Assembly (NCBI GenBank): GCA_003554945.1
Contig: PWHN01000050.1
Span: forward strand, 32,066-96,065
DNA length: 64,000 nucleotides
Direction of reading: 5' to 3'
Source of the DNA: a bacterium
GTDB taxonomy: Bacteria; T1Sed10-126
Each line of letters opens with the position of its first letter. The first letter of the stretch is position 1. Made by a program: the position numbers and the translations under genes. The notes under the pieces were generated by a model. That model searched no databases. It had not been told where the DNA came from and worked only from the letters and a program-made list of their open reading frames with translations. This document shows positions 12,816 through 21,472 of the stretch, piece after piece.

Positions 12816-13270
12816 GCTGCATCACCTGATTGTCGACCTTCGATTTCTATCCCCATGCTGCGAGCAGTTCCGGCTATAATCTTCATGCCCTGCTCGACAG
12901 TGTAAGCGTTCAAGTCGGGAAGTTTTGTTTCAGCAATATCTTTGAGCTCTTCAGTACTAACGCTACCGACCTTGTTCTTGTTCGGTTCGCCGGAAGCTTT
13001 AACCAGTCCTGCCTTCCGTTTGAGCAGAACTGAAGCCGGTGGAGTTTTAGTTATAAAATCAAAGCTGCGATCCTGATATACAGTTATCTCAACAGGAATG
13101 ATAATCCCCGGATCAGCGTCCGCAGTTTTTTCATTAAAAGCGTTGCAGAACTCCATGATATTAATACCATGCTGACCGAGAGCTGGACCAACCGGCGGCG
13201 CCGGATCAGCCTGTCCCGCAGGTATTTGAAGTTTAATCTGAGCTTCTACTGGTTTTTCTGATTCTGGCAT
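12812..13270 (-). CDS. rplK: 50S ribosomal protein L11
   Basis: GTPase-centre protein binding the 23S thiostrepton loop. It has the hallmark [19 protein letters not shown] near the N-terminus and [14 protein letters not shown] in the linker. At 152 residues it is about 10 longer than usual, with an acidic start ([11 protein letters not shown]) and a short C-terminal tail. It lies 15 bp after nusG and overlaps rplA by 4 bp, so nusG-rplK-rplA-rplJ-rplL form one unit. Confidence 0.97.
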   Translation of the reverse strand: MPESEKPVEAQIKLQIPAGQADPAPPVGPALGQHGINIMEFCNAFNEKTADADPGIIIPVEITVYQDRSFDFITKTPPASVLLKRKAGLVKASGEPNKNKVGSVSTEELKDIAETKLPDLNAYTVEQGMKIIAGTARSMGIEIEGRQSGDAA

Positions 13271-13285
13271 AACAAATCCCTCAAT

Positions 13286-13906
13286 CTATAATTTTTCGGC
13301 CTGATCAAAATTTAACTCAACCGGTGTCGAACGACCAAACATGTCTACCGACACCTTAATTTTTGCCCGTTCAATGTCAACGTCTTTTACTGTTCCAGTC
13401 ATCTCTTCCATTGCTCCAGCAATAATACGCACGGTGGCGCCCGGCTCGAATTTAACCTGCGGCTCAACTCCGCCCATTTCAATCTGCTGCAGCACGTCGC
13501 CCATTTCAGTCTGGCGAACTGGAATAGGTTCAAGCTGTGTTCCCACGAAACCGGTTATACCGCGCGTCTGACGCACAAAATGCCAGTTGTCTTCTGTCAT
13601 TTTCATTTTAATGAACATGTAGCCGGGGTAAAGCTGCTTCTCTACTTCCTGCTTCTCACCCTGGCGAATTTCCATAACTTCCTGCGTCGGAACAATCACC
13701 CGGTCAATAACATCTGATTTGCCTTCCTCTTCTACACGGTCAAGAAGTCTCTCCCGGGTTTTTTCTTCCTGCCCGGCAAACGTATGCAGGACAAACCAAT
13801 CCATTTCTTCCTCTTCTTCTGTTGCTTCAGCAACTTCGGTTTCATCCGCACCGGCATCTTCTTCAACCACGTCTTCGGACGTCACCGGTTCAGTTTCTGC
13901 ACTCAT
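13286..13906 (-). CDS. nusG: Transcription elongation/antitermination factor NusG with acidic N-terminal extension
   Basis: Binds RNA polymerase and couples it to Rho or ribosomes. The NGN domain starts at MDWFVLHTFAGQEEK (residue 35) and includes LYPGYMFIKM and TRGITGFVG; the KOW domain follows from about residue 150 (PGATVRIIAGAMEEMTGTV). The first 34 residues are a Glu/Asp/Ala-rich tail that is not part of the conserved fold. The upstream ATG at 13906 has GAGGAG 9 nt before it, supporting translation of the tail. It sits 21 bp after secE. Confidence 0.96.
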   Translation of the reverse strand: MSAETEPVTSEDVVEEDAGADETEVAEATEEEEEMDWFVLHTFAGQEEKTRERLLDRVEEEGKSDVIDRVIVPTQEVMEIRQGEKQEVEKQLYPGYMFIKMKMTEDNWHFVRQTRGITGFVGTQLEPIPVRQTEMGDVLQQIEMGGVEPQVKFEPGATVRIIAGAMEEMTGTVKDVDIERAKIKVSVDMFGRSTPVELNFDQAEKL

Positions 13907-13927
13907 AAATCATCGCTCCTCATTTTT

Positions 13928-14137
13928 TCACCTGAACATCTGCGTCAGATAGACAAACATCTGACCAAAGATAAAATCCAGCAATCCCACGAAGACCATA
14001 AAAAATAATGCACAGGCCAGAACAAGCAGGGTTGATTCAAAAAGTTTTTTTGAATCAGGCCAATTTATCCGACCGCCCGGCTTAGCTTCCAACCAGACCT
14101 CGTGGAAAAATTTTTTCATTTTTTTAAACCAACTCAA
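13928..14137 (-). CDS. secE: Preprotein translocase subunit SecE
   Basis: Single-span Sec translocon subunit, 69 residues. It shows the amphipathic start FFHEVWLEAKPGGRINWP, then SKKLFESTLLVLACALFFMV and a membrane helix to residue 60. The start is TTG with GGGTGG 6 nt upstream; the initiating segment MSWFKKMKKF is basic. The tRNA-Trp gene lies 86 bp upstream, the common Firmicute arrangement, but no rpmG was found between them. Confidence 0.93.
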   Translation of the reverse strand: MSWFKKMKKFFHEVWLEAKPGGRINWPDSKKLFESTLLVLACALFFMVFVGLLDFIFGQMFVYLTQMFR

Positions 14138-14223
14138 TTTAAACCACCCAACTCATACTTTGACAAAAAAATATCCCCTTCGCCCCGCACCTAATCTAGA
14201 TCGCCCTTCACTTGTACTTATAA

Positions 14224-14300
14224 TGGCAGGCCCGCCGGGAGTCGAACCCGGAACCTCCGGATTTGGAATCCGGCGCTCTCCCAGTTCGAGCTACGGACCT
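14224..14300 (-). tRNA. trnW: tRNA-Trp (CCA anticodon)
   Basis: On the minus strand a full cloverleaf folds: acceptor AGGTCCG with CGGGCCT, D arm GCTC/GAGC, anticodon stem GCCGGAT with ATCCGG around anticodon CCA, and T arm CCGGG-TTCGACT-CCCGG. Discriminator G and an encoded terminal CCA are present. Located just upstream of secE. Confidence 0.95.
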
Positions 14301-14455
14301 TCTATCTATTATCTTATGTTTGATGTGACGTTACCGGCAGGAGTTTTTCAGACCAATTCTGGTAAGGCCTTGCTTAATCTGCAACCCCTCTGTTAGGTAA
14401 CCTGCTCGGACAGCTTATTAAACCAGCTTATGAGGCACATTTTTCCTGCCCAAAT

Positions 14456-14483
14456 ATAATAGCTGAATAGTTTAACAAATCAA
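14456..14483 (-). promoter_or_regulatory. Possible promoter for tRNA-Trp/secE/nusG
   Basis: Minus strand TTGATT (14483-14478), 16-nt spacer, TATTAT (14461-14456). It lies between the two tRNA genes, about 160 nt before tRNA-Trp. The match is moderate and the leader is long, so it is a candidate only. Confidence 0.45.
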
Positions 14484-14510
14484 GAATAAAATAGCAAAGA
14501 AAAAATTTAA

Positions 14511-14584
14511 AGCCGAGGATGGGATTCGAACCCACGACCTCATCCTTACCATGGACGCGCTCTACCGGACTGAGCTACCTCGGC
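14511..14584 (-). tRNA. trnT: tRNA-Thr (GGT anticodon)
   Basis: Minus-strand cloverleaf: acceptor GCCGAGG with CCTCGGC, D arm GCTC/GAGC, anticodon stem CGTCC/GGATG with loop ATGGTAA giving anticodon GGT, T arm GTGGG-TTCGAAT-CCCAT, discriminator T as in Bacillus tRNA-Thr. Unlike the tRNA-Trp gene next to it, no CCA end is encoded, so a CCA-adding enzyme would be needed. Confidence 0.94.
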
Positions 14585-14592
14585 ACAGCGAT

Positions 14593-14620
14593 GTTATATT
14601 CTATCTTACCAGGACGTCAA
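14593..14620 (-). promoter_or_regulatory. Promoter for tRNA-Thr
   Basis: Minus strand TTGACG (14620-14615), 16-nt spacer, TATAAC (14598-14593), placed about 9 nt before the mature tRNA-Thr 5' end. Good agreement with a housekeeping sigma promoter; it may also drive the downstream tRNA-Trp-secE-nusG run. Confidence 0.75.
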
Positions 14621-14661
14621 ATTCAAATAGAACTTTCCTACCAGGAAAATAATAATTAGTG

Positions 14662-14741
14662 CCTCTCCGAAAAGTCCCCTCTCCCCTGGAGGGAGAGGGC
14701 TAGGGTGAGGGGGAGGAGATGTTTAACCCTTTTCGGAGAGG
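14662..14741. repeat. 80-bp hairpin repeat with 13-bp terminal inverted repeats
   Basis: Perfect ends CCTCTCCGAAAAG (14662-14674) and CTTTTCGGAGAGG (14729-14741) enclose a core containing CCCTCTCC...GGAGAGGG and then TAGGGTGAGGGGGA. The core recurs at 58391-58428. It occupies nearly all of the space between rodA and the tRNA-Thr promoter, with no coding potential. A small non-autonomous element or palindromic repeat. Confidence 0.7.
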
Positions 14742-14747
14742 GTTTGA

Positions 14748-16034
14748 TTAGAGGAAGGAGCGACGACGATTTAACTTCACAAACAGACCTACCATTACCC
14801 AGTTGACTATGAGAAAGCTTCCGCCGTAACTAACAAAAGGCAGCGGCAAACCACTAATCGGGGTTAAGCCAATTGCCATACCGATCCCAATTATCAGATG
14901 AGCTATCCAGACGATACCGATTCCAGAGAAAAAATAAAATATCCACCACTCATCAGCAAGCGCGGCGGCTGAAAATACTCCGTAAATTACCAGTAAGTAA
15001 CACAGGACTATAAATATCGCAAACAGTGCCCCAAATTCCTCCACGCCAACAGAAAAAATAAAATCTGTCCACAGCTCCGGGATAAAACCAAGCTGACTCT
15101 GGGTCCCGCTCATATATCCCTGCCCAAACCAGCCGCCCGACCCTATTGCTATCTGTGACTGAATTAAACTGTATCCTCCTTCTCGTGAGACAGCAAAAGG
15201 ATTGAAAAATGATTCCAACCTTTCACGTTGATAGGGAGCCAGCGACGGGATGAGCATCGTTCCTATGATTATCCCCGTGAGCAGCAAACAGATGTAGCCT
15301 GCAAAGTTAACGTTGCGTCGCTTAAAATAGGGAATCACAACCGTAACCAGTAATAAGACGCCCAGGGTGAACCAGAATACAAGTCCAATTTGTGCAGGCA
15401 GCTCTACAACAGCCTGCACAATACGCTCTGTATTTCCCTCAAACGGCGCCAAAACCAGAGATCCTCCAATCGCTCCACCAGTTCCTAAGACTACCAGCGC
15501 TATCCCTTCCTGCCACCAGCCACTAATAAAAAACCAGCCACAGACTATAGCCAGAAAAACAAGCACCGTCCCCAGGTTTGGCTGCAGGAAAATCAAAACC
15601 ACAGGCACTGCCGCCACCGCCAGAATATAGAATATCCCCCGGAAACGGCTAAGCTGTTGTGCTTCTATCTTTTCAGATATACCGGCCAGAGTTAAGAGCA
15701 AAAATAGTTTCATCACCTCGGAAGTCTGCAGGTTGAAACGCCACAGACTAAGCCAGCGCTGTCCCCCCCGGGCATCGACTCCGAAAAACAGCGTAAGTAC
15801 AAGCAGAGCAACTCCAAAAAAATACAATAACCACCTGTAGCGATAAAATCCCGATGCGACCGTCCAATTAATAACAAGAGCAAGGCTAAGACCGGTCAAA
15901 AACCAGGACGCCTGCTTAAACGCCAACTCAAATCCAAAAACTCTATGGCTGGCACTATAAATTAACGCTATTCCCACCAGGGAGAGAACTATCGCAATAG
16001 AAAAGACAATAACATTAGAAGCACGCCGTCTCAC
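14748..16034 (-). CDS. rodA: Rod-shape SEDS glycosyltransferase RodA
   Basis: Peptidoglycan polymerase of the SEDS family, acting with PBP2 in side-wall synthesis. 428 residues with about ten membrane segments. Visible family signatures are DARGGQRWLSLWRFNLQTSE (extracytoplasmic and TM junction), the large loop around YSLIQSQIAIGSGGWFGQG and the C-terminal GLTPISGLPLPFVSYGGS. The GTG start has GGAGGAG 9 nt upstream and lies 3 bp after the PBP2 stop. Linkage to mreBCD and PBP2 distinguishes it from FtsW and SpoVE. Confidence 0.95.
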   Translation of the reverse strand: MRRRASNVIVFSIAIVLSLVGIALIYSASHRVFGFELAFKQASWFLTGLSLALVINWTVASGFYRYRWLLYFFGVALLVLTLFFGVDARGGQRWLSLWRFNLQTSEVMKLFLLLTLAGISEKIEAQQLSRFRGIFYILAVAAVPVVLIFLQPNLGTVLVFLAIVCGWFFISGWWQEGIALVVLGTGGAIGGSLVLAPFEGNTERIVQAVVELPAQIGLVFWFTLGVLLLVTVVIPYFKRRNVNFAGYICLLLTGIIIGTMLIPSLAPYQRERLESFFNPFAVSREGGYSLIQSQIAIGSGGWFGQGYMSGTQSQLGFIPELWTDFIFSVGVEEFGALFAIFIVLCYLLVIYGVFSAAALADEWWIFYFFSGIGIVWIAHLIIGIGMAIGLTPISGLPLPFVSYGGSFLIVNWVMVGLFVKLNRRRSFL

Positions 16035-16037
16035 TTT

Positions 16038-17807
16038 TTAATTCTCCTCCGTAAAGTAACCCAATTTTTCCATCTTCAAGTATACGTCCCGCGCCTGTGG
16101 CGCGGCTGTCTGCCCGGCACTCCCCGCCTCGGATAAAAAAACAATAACAACGTATTCAGGACTACTGGCCGGCGCGACCGAAACAAACCAGGCGTCGGCG
16201 CTCGGAGTATCAACATCATCGTCAAGCCTGACCTTTTGCACTGTTCCCGTCTTCCCGGCCACCTCGGTATCAATCGGTTGATAGTCTTCGGTATGCCGGG
16301 CCCAGTAGCCGGTTCCCGATGAAGTCACTTCACCCATTGTGGTCAATAACCGCTCCCTGTTTTCTGCAGACGGAAAATCTGTCTCCTCGTTTTCTACCTC
16401 GCCAACCAGCCGCGGCACAATATGACGTCCCGTTACCAGGCGTCCTAAAATTTGGGCCTGCTTGATCGGGGAAATTAATGTATAACCCTGGCCAATCACG
16501 GTATTTAACAGCTCACCATCCGTCCATGGTAATCCATACCGTTCGGACAGCAGAGTCGGAGTTGAAAGTTGCGCTGGTCTCTCCCCGGGAATATCAATAC
16601 CGGCACGACCACTGTAATTTAAATCATCTCCAATTTCAGCTATTTTATCGATCTGTAGCTCCTTGGCCAGGTTGTAAAAGTAAACGTTGCAGGAGTGAAC
16701 CAGGGCCCGGTGCAGATTAAGTCGCCCGTGACCCTCTTCCCGCCAGCAGCCAAATTCTTCGCGTCCAAGCTCATAATAGCCCGGACAGCCAAAAATAGTG
16801 GCGGGATCAAAATTATTTTCAAGAGCCGCCATGTAAGGAATAATTTTGAACGAAGAAGCTGGTGGATAACGACTGTGAACCGCCCGATTAACGAGCGGGT
16901 CGTCTTCCTCCAGGAATAACTGCCTGATTTCCTCGCGATTACCGCGAACAAATTTGTTTGGATCATAAGCGGGCTGAACAAATAAAGAGCGTACCCGACC
17001 CGAAGGGATTTCCATTACTACCACGGCCCCCTCGGAATCCGAATCAAAAGTCGCCTTTACTTCTTTTTGCAGCTCCAGATCCAGATTTAACTGCAGATCG
17101 TTCCCTGCCTGTGGAGCAATTGGCGAGGGTGAGTCAAGAGTTCGTATGTATTCCCCGGTAGCGGTTGTCTCTATCCAGCGAAGACCGTCTTCACCGCGCA
17201 AATATCTGTCATAAGAGCTTTCGACTCCGCGCTTCCCGACAATATCACCCTGAGCCAGCCCCTCACCACGCCGGCGGACCAGTTCCTGGCGTCCAATTTC
17301 TCCGGTATAGCCCACCACCGGACCGACAACCTCACCGTAATCATAAACGCGGCGGGGAAATACATTAATTTTCAAACCCGGGAATTGGGCCGATTTTTCT
17401 TCAAATCTTATCTTCTGCTGATCCGATAGATCACGAAGAATAAAACGGCGCTCAGGATCCGCAAGACGACCGGACAGCTTATTTGCATCCACCTCCAGGA
17501 GATCGGCCAGCCGCTGCACACCCACCATGTCCGGTCCTTCTTTTCCCGGTTCTCTAACCAGTTGAAAAACCGGCTGGTCGGCGGCAAGCACACGGCCTGC
17601 TCTGTCCACAATTTTCCCCCGGGAGGCGGGAATGCTCTCATGTCGTATCCTGTTAACTGCACTCAGTCGCTCAAACTCTTGCCCGAGTTCAAGCTGTAAA
17701 TAGAACATCCGCCCCAGCACCAGCAAAAGAAAAAGCAGAAGCAGAAGAAAGAGGGGGGATAAACGGCGGGTAAGTTTAAAGCGGTCTTTTTCAGGTATTA
17801 ATTCCAT
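16038..17807 (-). CDS. mrdA: Penicillin-binding protein 2 (transpeptidase)
   Basis: Class B transpeptidase of the elongasome, 589 residues. One N-terminal membrane anchor (about 17-36) is followed by the pedestal domain and the penicillin-binding domain with SSFK (Ser318, Lys321), SCN (372-374) and KTG (519-521). The catalytic triad of motifs is intact. ATG start with GGGGGAG 6 nt upstream. Flanked by rodA and mreD in one operon, matching its functional partnership with RodA. Confidence 0.96.
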   Translation of the reverse strand: MELIPEKDRFKLTRRLSPLFLLLLLFLLLVLGRMFYLQLELGQEFERLSAVNRIRHESIPASRGKIVDRAGRVLAADQPVFQLVREPGKEGPDMVGVQRLADLLEVDANKLSGRLADPERRFILRDLSDQQKIRFEEKSAQFPGLKINVFPRRVYDYGEVVGPVVGYTGEIGRQELVRRRGEGLAQGDIVGKRGVESSYDRYLRGEDGLRWIETTATGEYIRTLDSPSPIAPQAGNDLQLNLDLELQKEVKATFDSDSEGAVVVMEIPSGRVRSLFVQPAYDPNKFVRGNREEIRQLFLEEDDPLVNRAVHSRYPPASSFKIIPYMAALENNFDPATIFGCPGYYELGREEFGCWREEGHGRLNLHRALVHSCNVYFYNLAKELQIDKIAEIGDDLNYSGRAGIDIPGERPAQLSTPTLLSERYGLPWTDGELLNTVIGQGYTLISPIKQAQILGRLVTGRHIVPRLVGEVENEETDFPSAENRERLLTTMGEVTSSGTGYWARHTEDYQPIDTEVAGKTGTVQKVRLDDDVDTPSADAWFVSVAPASSPEYVVIVFLSEAGSAGQTAAPQARDVYLKMEKLGYFTEEN

Positions 17808-17833
17808 CGAATACTCCCCCCAAAAAATTCAGA

Positions 17834-18298
17834 CTAAAACATTTTTCTACGAACATTGTATGCTCTCATAACTCCCGGCTGCATCCAGGCAAAAAAGAAC
17901 CCCAGAAACACTGTTATCAGCCAGGGTAATACGGCCGGTAGTGGCGGTCCCTCGAAAAACAAATAACTCAACAAACCACGGCTAATCAAAATAGCAGCAA
18001 CCACCAGTAAAAACCCCATAGCTCGGGCCAGCGGCTGACGCCAGTCGACTGATTTTTCTATGACGGTCAGACCAAAAACTCCGAGACCAAGTCCAAATAA
18101 AATTGTCCCCGGCAATAAACCGTGCATCTGTTCCAGTAAAGCTCCGGCTAAAAATGCCCCGGCGAGTACTACAGGTAAGCTTCGGCCACTCACGTAATAC
18201 CGCAGGGGCAATAATATTAACAGATAACTGCCAACTCCAACCACAACCAGCGTTAAATCCAGAATATAAATACCAACGATAAACGCTATTTCAATCAT
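17834..18298 (-). CDS. mreD: Rod shape-determining membrane protein MreD
   Basis: Small polytopic membrane protein of the elongasome, about 154 residues with five or so hydrophobic segments (IAFIVGIYILDLTLVV and following). An in-frame reading starts further upstream inside mreC, but its first 32 residues are hydrophilic and unlike the family. The ATG at 18298, 8 bp before the mreC stop and after GGTGGG, is therefore chosen. Primary sequence of MreD is poorly conserved, so identification leans on topology and position between mreC and PBP2. Confidence 0.88.
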   Translation of the reverse strand: MIEIAFIVGIYILDLTLVVVGVGSYLLILLPLRYYVSGRSLPVVLAGAFLAGALLEQMHGLLPGTILFGLGLGVFGLTVIEKSVDWRQPLARAMGFLLVVAAILISRGLLSYLFFEGPPLPAVLPWLITVFLGFFFAWMQPGVMRAYNVRRKMF

Positions 18299-19109
18299 GA
18301 CCCACCAGCACCCAGCCAAATGAGGGTAAGTTTTCCAGGGGCGGTGCCTCAACAAATAAATTTTTACCGGCCCGATCTGCCGCGTCAACTTCAACCACTT
18401 CCCTTACTCGCCCTACCAATACGTCCGGCGGCGCAATTAAACTCGCTTGCGCTGAATATACACGGGCCCCCGGTTCAACCTCCAGCACTTCTGGAAATTC
18501 TTCCACTACCATATCTCCCGAACCGCTGCCCTTGAGTACAAACTGCCTGTCCGGTATCCCCTCTATCTTCACACCGACGGTAAATCTTGGATCTCCGGAT
18601 ATTACGGCCAGACTATGGTCGGCGTAGACTCGTTTAAGCTTACCCCGCAATAGCCAATTATTATCGCTACCAACCTCCAGCAGGGGTTGTCCCTCACGCA
18701 AACCCTGGCGGTAGCCCTTGTTCAGGTAAGTAGTCCGCTCCAGCAGAGATAGGTTTTGACTGACCGACTCAACGGCCACGGGAAAACCGGACGGAACCGG
18801 AGGTAGCTCCAACTGGCGTCTTAATTGACGGCTGTCTTCACGATATACTGTTAATTCTTCCACACTCCGGGCCAATTGTTCACGCTCGCCCCGTAAATCC
18901 TGCAGTTCGCTCATCAGCCGACCACGTGAACGTAGCGCATCCACTGCTGTGCCCACAGTTTGACCCAGCACCCGGTAGCCTCCTGCTACTATACGAAAAC
19001 CCGGTTGATAAAATAAGTAGGGGTTAAAATCATAGACCAATGCTCCGGTTAGCAACAAACAGGTGAGCAAAAAATAAATGCCAAAGGCAAACCAACCCTT
19101 ATAAATCAC
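18291..19109 (-). CDS. mreC: Rod shape-determining protein MreC
   Basis: Periplasmic scaffold linking MreB, MreD and the PBP2-RodA synthase. 272 residues: an N-terminal membrane helix (about 8-27), a coiled coil (LQDLRGEREQLARSVEEL), then the double beta-barrel domain with NKGYRQGLREGQPLLE and ADHSLAVISGDPRFTVGVK. The GTG start has GGAG 9 nt upstream. It overlaps mreD by 8 bp and follows mreB by 27 bp. Confidence 0.94.
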   Translation of the reverse strand: MIYKGWFAFGIYFLLTCLLLTGALVYDFNPYLFYQPGFRIVAGGYRVLGQTVGTAVDALRSRGRLMSELQDLRGEREQLARSVEELTVYREDSRQLRRQLELPPVPSGFPVAVESVSQNLSLLERTTYLNKGYRQGLREGQPLLEVGSDNNWLLRGKLKRVYADHSLAVISGDPRFTVGVKIEGIPDRQFVLKGSGSGDMVVEEFPEVLEVEPGARVYSAQASLIAPPDVLVGRVREVVEVDAADRAGKNLFVEAPPLENLPSFGWVLVGHD

Positions 19110-19136
19110 TTTATAACGCTCCCGCGGCGGCGTGCT

Positions 19137-20180
19137 TTAAATATCTCCGGCTGAATGTTCGTTTTCTTTTAACTGCTGTAAATATTTTCCAGATCCACGA
19201 ACAACACTGGTCAGTGGTTCTTCTGAAATAGTTACCGGTAGAGAGGTGTGTTCGGACAGCAACTGGTCCATACCTTTCAGCATCGCGCCTCCACCCGTCA
19301 ATACTATCCCCCTGTCCGTTATGTCGGCGGAGAGTTCCGGAGGAGTCTCCTCCAGCGTTGTTTTGACACTTTCAACTATGGTTTCAATTGGTTCGGCCAG
19401 AGCCTCACGTATCTCCTCCCCGGTAACCGAGAGAGTCTTGGGCAGCCCGGTAGTTAAATCTCGCCCTTTAATTTCATAGGTTGCTTTATCATACTCCTCG
19501 CCCGGGTAGGCCGAGCCAATTTCCATTTTAACCTCTTCCGCCGTCCGTTCACCCACCATCAGACTGTATGTTCGACGCAGGTAGCTCGCGATTGACTTGT
19601 CCATTTCGTCTCCACCGACTCGCACGGAGCGGGCCACAACTAAACCACCCATAGAAATTACAGATACTTCCGTTGTTCCGCCGCCAATATCAATAACCAT
19701 GTTGCCGGCGGGCTCATATACAGGCATCCCCGCCCCTATAGCTGCCGCCAGCGGCTCCTCAATTATATGAATTTCTCGACAGCCGGCATGTTCGGCCGAT
19801 TCAGTTACCGCTCGCTTTTCCACCTCGGTCACTCCGTATGGAACACCAATCACCATACGCGGACTGACAAATTTTCTTCGATTGTGAACCTTGTCAATAA
19901 AGTAGCGTATCATCTTTTCGGTGACGTCAAAATCAGCTATAACACCGTCTCTCATCGGTCGGACGGCTCTTATTTTGGCCGGCGTACGACCAACCATATT
20001 CTTGGCTTTTTCGCCCACCGCCAGTACACGGTCGGCCTCATCGTCCAGAGCCACTATGGAAGGCTCGCTTAATACCACCCCGCGTCCCTTTACGTATACA
20101 AGTGTGTTTGCCGTCCCCAGGTCAATACCCATGTCGTTTGAAAAAAGACTGTAAATGTAATCAATTGGTTGAAACAACAA
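19137..20180 (-). CDS. mreB: Rod shape-determining actin homologue MreB
   Basis: Bacterial actin that orients side-wall synthesis. Actin-fold signatures are present: [18 protein letters not shown] (phosphate 1), [32 protein letters not shown] (phosphate 2) and [17 protein letters not shown] (adenosine). About 347 residues. There is no ATG; among several in-frame TTG codons the one at 20180 is 6 nt after GAGGAG and is preferred over 20186, which abuts it. A short amphipathic leader [11 protein letters not shown] probably binds membrane. Confidence 0.95.
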   Translation of the reverse strand: MLFQPIDYIYSLFSNDMGIDLGTANTLVYVKGRGVVLSEPSIVALDDEADRVLAVGEKAKNMVGRTPAKIRAVRPMRDGVIADFDVTEKMIRYFIDKVHNRRKFVSPRMVIGVPYGVTEVEKRAVTESAEHAGCREIHIIEEPLAAAIGAGMPVYEPAGNMVIDIGGGTTEVSVISMGGLVVARSVRVGGDEMDKSIASYLRRTYSLMVGERTAEEVKMEIGSAYPGEEYDKATYEIKGRDLTTGLPKTLSVTGEEIREALAEPIETIVESVKTTLEETPPELSADITDRGIVLTGGGAMLKGMDQLLSEHTSLPVTISEEPLTSVVRGSGKYLQQLKENEHSAGDI

Positions 20181-20192
20181 AATCAACTCCTC

Positions 20193-21131
20193 TTATAAAT
20201 TCTCAAGTAATTCTCTCGCCCGCTCGGGCGCTCCATCGCTGGCTGTAACAGCCTGCAGCATTTGCCGCGCTTCGTTCACACGCTCCTCCTCAAGTAGTAC
20301 TTCGGCACAAAGTGTCTGAATTTTGAGGTTCTCCTGGAGCTCACTACTTGCCTGCAAAACCGCCCGCGCCTCCGCCGGTTGAGCTAAATCCAAACTCACC
20401 CGGGCCAGGGCCAAGCGATACTGCGTGGTTAACTCCAATTCGTTGGGCTCCTGTTCTTGCAAAAGATTTAATCCTCTTTCCAATTCTTCTTGCGCCGCAC
20501 GCAAATGGTTTTCCTTGCCAGTTGCCTTTAAACTCCAGGCCCGGTTAAATATAAGAACCGGATCACTAATTCGCTGGCCCAACGCTTCATAAAATTGCAG
20601 CGCCTCTTCAAATCTTCCCAACCCATAGTTTACGTTGGCCAGTAATGTTATTAATTCCTCGGATCGTTCACCCTCTTGATGGGCTCGTAACCCATATTCT
20701 CGCCCCCGGTGCAAATAACGGTCACCGAGATGATAATAAAGATAAGCGATGTTAAAGTAATCGCGGGGCTGCAATTGCCACTCGTCTCTGGCACTTAAAC
20801 GACGATAAAGCGATAGTCCTTTTTTCACCGTTTCCTCTACATCATCCTGTTCTGCACCGGATTGAAGTTCTTTGCGTACAATTTTATAATGATGGCGTGC
20901 CGCCTGTAGAATTAAACTACCGTCGTAAGGAGACTCGCGCAGACGCTGGTGGTATTCTTCAAGTACTTCAGCATTCACATAGCTGTAAGCACCACGCCAG
21001 TAAACATGGTAGCTATAACCAAAAAACAAAATTGCCAGCGTTAACAAACATAGCGTCGGTAACGGTTTCTTTACTAAGGATACCGTTCTTCTAATAAACG
21101 GAGTTAACCGGCGACGCATCCTTTCGATCAT
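20193..21131 (-). CDS. Membrane-anchored TPR-repeat protein of the mre operon, unknown function
   Basis: 312 residues. A basic N-terminus is followed by one membrane helix (about 29-45, LCLLTLAILFFGYSYHVY) and an extracytoplasmic region with degenerate tetratricopeptide repeats, for example the segments YFNIAYLYYHLGDRYLHRG, ANVNYGLGRFEEALQFYEAL and the Leu/Glu/Ala-rich C-terminus. It is the first gene of the mre operon, 12 bp before the mreB start, suggesting a scaffold role in the elongasome. No enzyme motif seen; specific function not recognised. Confidence 0.75.
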   Translation of the reverse strand: MIERMRRRLTPFIRRTVSLVKKPLPTLCLLTLAILFFGYSYHVYWRGAYSYVNAEVLEEYHQRLRESPYDGSLILQAARHHYKIVRKELQSGAEQDDVEETVKKGLSLYRRLSARDEWQLQPRDYFNIAYLYYHLGDRYLHRGREYGLRAHQEGERSEELITLLANVNYGLGRFEEALQFYEALGQRISDPVLIFNRAWSLKATGKENHLRAAQEELERGLNLLQEQEPNELELTTQYRLALARVSLDLAQPAEARAVLQASSELQENLKIQTLCAEVLLEEERVNEARQMLQAVTASDGAPERARELLENL

Positions 21132-21472
21132 TTGGTCAATCCATCCTTAATCTGAGTTAATCCTACTGTTTCACGCTTAAAAACTACTTCAAACTTAACC
21201 CCACATTCTAACGCCGCATCGAACATTCATATTTCGGGCTCCCCCAACCTTACACGGGAAAAGAACCAAACCAGGGAAAGAGTCTTTCCTTTTCCACTCG
21301 AGAGGAGATGAAATTTAGGAACTCCTTCGGCGGGTTCTGTAAAATATGCTATGACTGTAGCATTTTCGGGTTAATTTAGATAAAATTAGATTGTGAGATT
21401 TGACAATTATATCTGCTACAATTGTCGCTATTTTAAAATTCCAATTAAATTATACCTGAGGTGGAGAAAAAA
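21132..21472. other. Divergent intergenic region between the TPR gene and the SurA-like gene
   Basis: 340 bp without coding potential. It must hold promoters for the mre operon leftward and the foldase gene rightward, but no convincing -35/-10 pair was found in either direction. The clearest structure is the inverted repeat at 21402-21426. Confidence 0.6.
21402..21426. promoter_or_regulatory. Inverted repeat upstream of the SurA-like gene, possible operator
   Basis: GACAATT and AATTGTC, 7-bp perfect arms separated by 11 bp, centred about 60 bp before the ATG of the foldase. The left arm overlaps a TTGACA. Geometry fits a dimeric repressor site or a small hairpin; no regulator is identified. 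Confidence 0.4.

Noticed and set aside
14301-14510. Gene for L33 (rpmG) between the two tRNAs
   Set aside because: Firmicutes often have it here, but no reading frame with Cys pairs or basic composition exists on the minus strand.
21400-21426. Housekeeping promoter from TTGACA at 21400
   Set aside because: No -10 at 16-18 nt; the TACAAT nearby is only 11 nt away. Kept only as an inverted repeat.
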